Assembly (NCBI GenBank): GCA_044226785.1
Contig: JBGAGK010000013.1
Location: 62,001-126,000 of the forward strand
Length of the DNA: 64,000 nucleotides
Reading direction: 5' to 3'
Source of the DNA: TMP-86 sp039807285
GTDB lineage: Bacteria > Pseudomonadota > Gammaproteobacteria > Steroidobacterales > Steroidobacteraceae
Positions within the stretch are counted from its first letter, which is position 1; each line of letters opens with the position of its first letter. Positions 59,114-64,000 of this stretch are shown here, piece after piece. The position numbers were made by a program, and so were the translations under genes. The notes beneath the pieces were generated by a model. That model was not told the DNA's origin. It saw only the letters and a list, made by a program, of their open reading frames with translations, and made no database searches.

Positions 59114-60349
59114 ATGGGCTCCGATCAGCTTCCCTGGGATTTTCTGGTTCATGGCGTGCATCTGGCGACTCTGGATGCGGCATCCGGGCTGGGCGAGATG
59201 CGCGATGCGGCCATCGCCGTCCGCGCAGATCGCATCGCCTGGCTGGGACCGGTGCAGGAAGGGTTGGCCCTCGCGGCGCGCACAGGTGCCGCGACCCGGG
59301 ATCTGCAGGGCGTCTGGGCAATGCCAGGCTTCATCGACTGCCACACTCACCTGGCCTACGGCGGCGATCGCGCGGCCGAGTTCGAGCAGCGCCTGAATGG
59401 CGCCAGTTACGAGGAGATTGCGCGTGCCGGCGGCGGCATACAGTCAACGGTGAATGCCACCCGTTCGGCCACCGATGCGCGACTCCTGCAGGTCACCGTG
59501 CAGCGCGCGTTGCGCCTGTGCGCCGAAGGCATCACCACCCTCGAGATCAAGTCGGGGTATGGCCTGAACCTCGATCAGGAATTGCGGCTCCTGCGCATCG
59601 GGCGGGCCGTGGGTCGCGAACTGCCGTTGACGGTGCGCACCACGTTTCTGGGTCTTCATGCCCTGCCAAACGAACTGCGCGAGCGCCGCGCGGATTTCGT
59701 CGAGGCGGTTGCCGGCCCCTGGCTGGATGAAGTGGTGCGGCAGGGACTGGCCGATGCCGTGGATGCGTTCTGCGAGGGCATCGCATTCAGTGCAGAGGAG
59801 ACCGCGAAGTTCCTTGACGCGGCGCGTTCGCACGGCCTGCGTGCGCACCTGCACGCGGGGCAACTCAGCGACCTGGGTGCGGCGCAACTGGCTGCGCATC
59901 ACGACGCCCTGTCCGCCGATCACCTGGAGTTCATCGACGAGGAGGGCATCGCGGCCATGGCCGCAGCCGGTACGGTGGCGGTGATGCTGCCAGCCGCTTA
60001 CTACACCCTGCGCCAGGACCATCCGCCGCCGGTCGCGGCGCTGCGGCGCGCGGGCGTCCGGATGGCCGTGGCCACGGACTGCAATCCGGGAACGGCGCCG
60101 TGCACCTCGCTCCTGCTGGCCATGAACATGGCGTGCACCCTGTTCCGGATGAGGCCGGACGAGGTGCTGGCCGGCGTCACCCGGCATGCCGCTGCTGCGC
60201 TGGGTCTTGCGGATCGCGGCAGGCTGACTCCCGGGCTGCGCGCAGACATCTCGTTCTGGAAAATCGGCCGGCCTGCGGAACTTTGCTACGCATTGGGCGC
60301 AAACCCTTGTGTCGGTGTGCTCCAGGGCGGAAAATGGCGGGCCTCATGA
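59114..60349 (+). CDS. hutI: Imidazolonepropionase
   Basis: HutI opens the imidazolone ring to give N-formimino-L-glutamate. The 411-residue amidohydrolase has the metal site PGFIDCHTHLAYGGDRAAEF (HxH), GGGIQSTVNATRSA, TTLEIKSGYGLNLDQELRLL, ATTFLG-type FLGLHALP, HLHAGQLSD, SADHLEFIDEEGIAAM and VATDCNPGTAPCTSLLLAMN with the catalytic Asp. Full length. It is transcribed divergently from hutF and overlaps mmsA by ATGA. Confidence 0.96.
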   Translation: MGSDQLPWDFLVHGVHLATLDAASGLGEMRDAAIAVRADRIAWLGPVQEGLALAARTGAATRDLQGVWAMPGFIDCHTHLAYGGDRAAEFEQRLNGASYEEIARAGGGIQSTVNATRSATDARLLQVTVQRALRLCAEGITTLEIKSGYGLNLDQELRLLRIGRAVGRELPLTVRTTFLGLHALPNELRERRADFVEAVAGPWLDEVVRQGLADAVDAFCEGIAFSAEETAKFLDAARSHGLRAHLHAGQLSDLGAAQLAAHHDALSADHLEFIDEEGIAAMAAAGTVAVMLPAAYYTLRQDHPPPVAALRRAGVRMAVATDCNPGTAPCTSLLLAMNMACTLFRMRPDEVLAGVTRHAAAALGLADRGRLTPGLRADISFWKIGRPAELCYALGANPCVGVLQGGKWRAS

Positions 60350-61872
60350 GCACACAACCCAATATCCAGTCCGCGATTCCCACCCTCGGTCACTTCATCG
60401 GCGGCGCGCTGCAGGTGCCCGCCAGAGCCCGGATTTCAGATGTCTACAATCCTGCCACCGGCCAGGTGCAGGCCGCCTTGAGCCTGGCGGATGCCACGGT
60501 GGTCGATGCGGCGGTCAGGGCGGCCACCGCGGCGCTGCCCGGCTGGGCCGGCACGTCGGCCCTGCGCCGCTCGCGCATCCTGTCGCGATTCAAGGAACTC
60601 GTCAGCGCGCACGCCGACGAACTGGCGCGCCTGGTCTCGCGCGAGCATGGCAAGACCGTGAGCGATGCCCATGGCGAGGTGGTGCGGGGTCTGGAGGTCG
60701 TGGAATTCGCCTGCGGCATTCCTCACCTGATCAAGGGCGAATTCAGCGACAACGTGGGCACCGGCATCGATACCTACAGCCTGCGCCAGCCGCTGGGCGT
60801 GACGGCCGGGATCACCCCGTTCAATTTCCCCGTCATGGTTCCCATGTGGATGTTCCCCATGGCCCTGGCCTGCGGCAATACCTTCATTCTCAAGCCCTCG
60901 GAGCGGGATCCTTCGCCGGGGCTGATGCTGGCCCGGCTCCTGAAGGAAGCGGGCCTGCCCGACGGTGTGTTCAACGTGGTCAATGGCGACAAGGAGGCGG
61001 TGGAAGCGCTGCTCGATCATCCCGGTGTCGCTGCCATCAGTTTCGTGGGCTCCACGCCCATCGCGCGCACGATCTATCAGCGGGGCAGTGCGAGCGGCAA
61101 GCGCGTTCAGGCGCTGGGCGGCGCCAAGAACCACATGGTGATCATGCCCGATGCCAACCTGGATCAGTGCGTCGAGGCGCTGGTCGGTGCCGCCTATGGC
61201 TCGGCCGGCGAGCGCTGCATGGCCACATCCGTAGCGGTGGCCGTGGGCGATGACCTGGCCGATACGCTGATCGGCCGCATCCGCGAGCGCCTGAAAACCC
61301 TGCGCGTCGGAGCGCCCGACGAACCTGGGACGGAAATGGGACCGCTGGTCACGGCACAGCATCGTGACCGGGTCCGCGGGTACGTGGAACTGGGTGTGAA
61401 GGAGGGGGCGGAGCTGACCGTGGATGGCCGCAACTCTCCGGAGCTTGCGCGGCTCAAGGGCTTTTACCTGGGTGCCTGCCTGTTCGACCGCGTGAAGCCT
61501 GACATGCGCATCTATCAGGAAGAGATCTTCGGCCCCGTGCTGGGCGTGGTGCGTGTGCCCACACTGAAGGCTGCGATCGACCTGATCAATCATCATGCCT
61601 TTGCCAATGGCACCAGCATCTTCACCCGCAGTGGCGAAGTGGCCCGCAAGTTCACTACCGAGATCGAAGTCGGCATGGTGGGCGTGAACGTCGCCATCCC
61701 CGTGCCGATCGCGTTCTACAGTTTCGGCGGCTGGCGCGCATCGCTGTTCGGCGATCATCACGTCTACGGCGAGGAAGGCGTGCGCTTCTACACGCGCATG
61801 AAATGCGTGACCCAGCGCTGGCCGGCGCCTCCCGAAGGTGAGGCCGCGTTCGTCATGCCCACCCTGCGCTGA
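60346..61872 (+). CDS. mmsA: CoA-acylating methylmalonate-semialdehyde dehydrogenase
   Basis: MmsA converts methylmalonate (or malonate) semialdehyde to propionyl-CoA (or acetyl-CoA) with NAD+ and CoA, in valine, inositol and pyrimidine breakdown. The 508-residue protein has the aldehyde dehydrogenase fold with PFNFPVMVPMWMFPMALACG, FILKPSERDPSPGLMLARLL, the nucleotide-binding FVGSTPIARTIYQRGSASGK, the catalytic Cys in AYGSAGERCMATSVAVAVGD, and the MmsA-type C-terminus PIAFYSFGGWRASLFGDHHV. It is co-transcribed with hutI by an ATGA overlap; why histidine and propionate-yielding pathways are coupled here is not obvious. Confidence 0.93.
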   Translation: MSTQPNIQSAIPTLGHFIGGALQVPARARISDVYNPATGQVQAALSLADATVVDAAVRAATAALPGWAGTSALRRSRILSRFKELVSAHADELARLVSREHGKTVSDAHGEVVRGLEVVEFACGIPHLIKGEFSDNVGTGIDTYSLRQPLGVTAGITPFNFPVMVPMWMFPMALACGNTFILKPSERDPSPGLMLARLLKEAGLPDGVFNVVNGDKEAVEALLDHPGVAAISFVGSTPIARTIYQRGSASGKRVQALGGAKNHMVIMPDANLDQCVEALVGAAYGSAGERCMATSVAVAVGDDLADTLIGRIRERLKTLRVGAPDEPGTEMGPLVTAQHRDRVRGYVELGVKEGAELTVDGRNSPELARLKGFYLGACLFDRVKPDMRIYQEEIFGPVLGVVRVPTLKAAIDLINHHAFANGTSIFTRSGEVARKFTTEIEVGMVGVNVAIPVPIAFYSFGGWRASLFGDHHVYGEEGVRFYTRMKCVTQRWPAPPEGEAAFVMPTLR

Positions 61873-61897
61873 CGAACGCGGCCCGGTTCCCCGAGGC

Positions 61898-62251
61898 TCA
61901 TCCGCGCCTGGTCGCAGCCAGGCTCACGGTTGCAAGCCTGGGGCTGCCCACCGCAAGCACCGCTCGGTCGATTGCCTCACGCCGGCAGGCGCGAGCTTCG
62001 ATGGAGCGGGCAAGGTCTCGTATGTCCACGATGGGGCAGACGTTCCTGGCGGCGCCCTGGATGCGTCGGTACAGGGTGCGTGCACCCGCATCGGTGGACA
62101 GATCCAGATCGGCAAAGGATACGCGAGCGGTCGGTAAATCGGCGGGATTGGCGGCCTGGGCGATGCCCGCCGAAACGGCAAGGCCTCCCAGTGCGAGCAG
62201 GGCGAGGGCTGCGCGGCCTGCCAGCTTCCTCATTGCAGTCGGGTTGGTCAT
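61898..62251 (-). CDS. UrcA family secreted protein
   Basis: The 117-residue protein has a signal peptide (LALLALGGLAVSAGIAQA) and a short mature domain with VSFADLDLSTDAGARTLYRR, IQGAARNVCPIVDI and ACRREAIDRAVLAVGSPRLA; the two Cys probably form a disulfide. This is the UrcA family, common in Xanthomonadales and sphingomonads, of unknown function. The ATG at 62251 has a GGAG ribosome binding site; ATG at 62233 is an alternative. It converges on mmsA and is divergent from the LytS-type kinase; the 176-base gap upstream holds no other clear feature. Confidence 0.85.
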   Translation of the reverse strand: MTNPTAMRKLAGRAALALLALGGLAVSAGIAQAANPADLPTARVSFADLDLSTDAGARTLYRRIQGAARNVCPIVDIRDLARSIEARACRREAIDRAVLAVGSPRLATVSLAATRRG

Positions 62252-62427
62252 GGGATTTCTCCGTGAGTGTCTGTAGTGGCATCGCGATCTGCGATGGGTA
62301 CATGAAACCGCAATCGGCTGGGCCGATCAGCCGCTGTGCCCCGGGTTCGTCCCCCGCTTCGACGAGTTCGTCCCGCCAGCGGGTTTTTCCCCGCCGCACC
62401 CGGTCAGCCATGCCTTAATCTGGGCGC

Positions 62428-63564
62428 ATGCGAACGGATCATGAACCTGGGTCGGGCGCCAACCTGAGGATGCTGGCCGGCATCCTGTCCCTGTACTGGC
62501 TCTATGTGGCGCTGTCGAACATCCTGTACGCCGACGCGATGGACGCCAACTTCCGGGGCATGAGCCAGGAATCGCACTTTGCCCCCTGGGATGTGCGGCT
62601 GCTGCAACATGTGGTGCTGTTTCCAGCGCTTCTGGCCAGCGTCTGGGCCTCGCTCAGGATCGGCTGGCGGCCCCTGCTGCCGACGCTGGTCATGCAACTG
62701 GTAGTGGCCGTGACCTTTGCCCTGCTGGGCGCACCTGCGATAACCCTCGCCGAAGCCCTTCTGGGACACGATGACATGAAGCACGGCAGCATCCTGGTCA
62801 CCTTCGTGGCCTGGTTCGATCCGGCCAACCGGTCGCTGTGGATCGCCAGCGCCACCAGCATGTTCCTGGCGTATGGCTTCGGGCTGGCACTGGTCACCGG
62901 CTTTTCACTGTACCGGCGGTTTGCCGAGGCACAACTCAAGGTGACGCAGCTCGAACAGGCATTCAATGCGGCGAAACTCGCGAGCCTGCGGCTGCAGTTC
63001 TCGCCGCACACGCTGTTCAACCTCCTGCACCTCATCCATGGCCAGATTGCCTGGGACCCCCGCGCCGCCCAGTCCCTGGTGGTGAAGCTGGGAGATCTGC
63101 TGCGGCGCCTGTTGCGGGCAGGCGATCGCGAATTCTCCACGCTTGCCGACGAGATGCAGTTCGTGCAGATGTACCTGGACCTGCAGCAGCAACGTTTCCA
63201 CGACCGGCTGAGTGTCGAGTTGCCGGCGCGTGATTCACTGCCTCCTGTCTGGGTTCCCAGCCTGATCCTGCAGCCGCTGGTGGAAAATGCAGTGGTGCAC
63301 GGATTGTCCGGGCATGATGGTGCCGTGTCGATCCGGGTCGAGGCTTCACCGGTGGGGGAGGAACTCGTGTTGCGGGTGATCAACACCATGGTGGGTGCGA
63401 GCCAGGCTCACGGCGAAGGCATCGGAATCCGCAATGTGCGTGAACGCCTCGAAGTGCAGTTCGGATCGAGGGCGAGGCTGGTTGCCGGGCCCGGGACGGC
63501 TGCCGAATGGAAGGCGGAAATCGTGCTGCCGCAGCTGCGCGATGCCGCTCCGGTGCGGGCATGA
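62428..63564 (+). CDS. LytS/YpdA-type sensor histidine kinase
   Basis: The 378-residue membrane kinase has five or so N-terminal membrane segments (MLAGILSLYWLYVALSNILY; VLFPALLASVWASLRIGW; SMFLAYGFGLALVTGFSLYR), a short coiled coil, and the His_kinase domain with the phospho-accepting His in LRLQFSPHTLFNLLHLIHGQ, followed by an ATPase domain (WVPSLILQPLVENAVVHGLS; GIGIRNVRERLEVQFGSRAR). This is the class that partners LytTR response regulators. It overlaps the downstream regulator by ATGA. Confidence 0.9.
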   Translation: MRTDHEPGSGANLRMLAGILSLYWLYVALSNILYADAMDANFRGMSQESHFAPWDVRLLQHVVLFPALLASVWASLRIGWRPLLPTLVMQLVVAVTFALLGAPAITLAEALLGHDDMKHGSILVTFVAWFDPANRSLWIASATSMFLAYGFGLALVTGFSLYRRFAEAQLKVTQLEQAFNAAKLASLRLQFSPHTLFNLLHLIHGQIAWDPRAAQSLVVKLGDLLRRLLRAGDREFSTLADEMQFVQMYLDLQQQRFHDRLSVELPARDSLPPVWVPSLILQPLVENAVVHGLSGHDGAVSIRVEASPVGEELVLRVINTMVGASQAHGEGIGIRNVRERLEVQFGSRARLVAGPGTAAEWKAEIVLPQLRDAAPVRA

Positions 63565-64000
63565 ACGTCATGATCGTGGATGATGAGCCCGCTGCGCGGC
63601 GCGTGCTGCGCGAGTATTGCGCGCGGGCGCCAGACCTTCTCCTGACGGGCGAGTTCGGTGATCCGCGCAAGGCGCTGGAGGCCATCCGCCGCCAGCCGCC
63701 GGATCTGTTGTTCCTCGACATCCAGATGGAAGGCATGAGCGGTCTTGCGCTGGCGCGTGAACTCGATTCGCATGCCCTGCCGCTCATCGTTTTCGTGACC
63801 GCCTACGACCATCACGCGCTGGAAGCATTCGAGGTATGTGCCACCGACTATCTGCTCAAGCCATTCGACGAGGAGCGCTTTGCCAGGACCATGGACCGGG
63901 TGCGCCGGCGTGCCGGAGCGGGCGGAGGATCGAGCCGTGAACAGGAGCTGGCACAGCTGGTGGAACGGCTTGCCCGGTTTCGTGGCGCTGCTGATGCGCG
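63561..64000 (+). CDS. LytTR-family response regulator, 3' end cut by window edge
   Basis: The visible 146 residues form a receiver domain (NVMIVDDEPAARRVLREYCA; phospho-accepting Asp53 in LLFLDIQMEGMSGLALAREL; Thr in IVFVTAYDHHALEAFEVCAT; Lys in DYLLKPFDEERFARTMDRVR) and the start of a linker. The DNA-binding domain lies beyond 64000. The AYDHHALEAFEVCATDYLLKPF wording and the LytS-type partner indicate a LytTR output domain, but it is not seen. Confidence 0.85.
   Translation, partial: MNVMIVDDEPAARRVLREYCARAPDLLLTGEFGDPRKALEAIRRQPPDLLFLDIQMEGMSGLALARELDSHALPLIVFVTAYDHHALEAFEVCATDYLLKPFDEERFARTMDRVRRRAGAGGGSSREQELAQLVERLARFRGAADA

Overview
This is a GC-rich window from a bacterium, most likely a gammaproteobacterium of the Xanthomonadales/Nevskiales type. 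The main evidence is the polar-flagellum gene order (fleSR-fliEFGHIJK ... fliLMNOPQR-flhBA-flhFG-fliA-motCD), the tRNA-Tyr/Gly/Thr-tuf-tRNA-Trp-secE-nusG-rplKAJL-rpoBC block, a UrcA-family protein and a hut cluster with HutF and HutG. No rRNA, insertion sequence, prophage or CRISPR array was seen. Genes are tightly packed and no gene-free stretch exceeds 300 bases.

Layout. 1-23.7 kb: one long plus-strand flagellar cluster. It begins inside the sensor kinase fleS, continues with a visibly damaged fleR, and runs through the basal body/C-ring/export genes to the stator pair motC/motD and two small accessory genes. An OmpR-type two-component pair sits between fliK and fliL, and a sigma-54-type promoter precedes fliL. 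The cheYZAB block often found between fliA and motC in related bacteria is absent, and the CheY-binding motif of FliM is degenerate. 23.8-37.4 kb: tRNAs, tuf (frameshifted as given), secE, nusG, ribosomal proteins L11, L1, L10 and L7/L12 (C-terminus not conserved as given), rpoB and rpoC, closed by a hairpin terminator. 37.4-42.1 kb, minus strand: an OmpR-type regulator, a LysM/FecR protein and a CHASE2 histidine kinase. 42.4-43.0 kb: hutD. 43.0-50.7 kb: an ArsR regulator divergent from a tripartite RND efflux system, a DUF2892 membrane protein and a sulfide:quinone oxidoreductase, with a clear operator in the intergenic region. 50.8-61.9 kb: histidine utilisation (hutC-hutU-hutH-hutG-DAACS symporter and hutF on the minus strand; hutI-mmsA on the plus strand) with a vapBC-like toxin-antitoxin pair between hutC and hutF. 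61.9-64 kb: a UrcA-family protein and a LytS/LytTR-type two-component pair, the second gene cut by the window edge.

How it works together. The hut genes encode the five-step route: histidine to urocanate (HutH), imidazolonepropionate (HutU), formiminoglutamate (HutI), formylglutamate (HutF), then glutamate plus formate (HutG). They are probably controlled by HutC through a palindrome that lies inside its own promoter. The hutC, hutI and hutF promoters all seem to place transcription start at or within about one base of the start codon, so the mRNAs may be leaderless. The arsR-RND-SQR block looks like a sulfide- or sulfur-species-responsive defence unit.

Caution: fleR, tuf and rplL each carry lesions in very conserved positions. 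Real decay is possible, but three such lesions, one in normally essential rplL, also fit local sequence or assembly errors. Read-level checking would decide.
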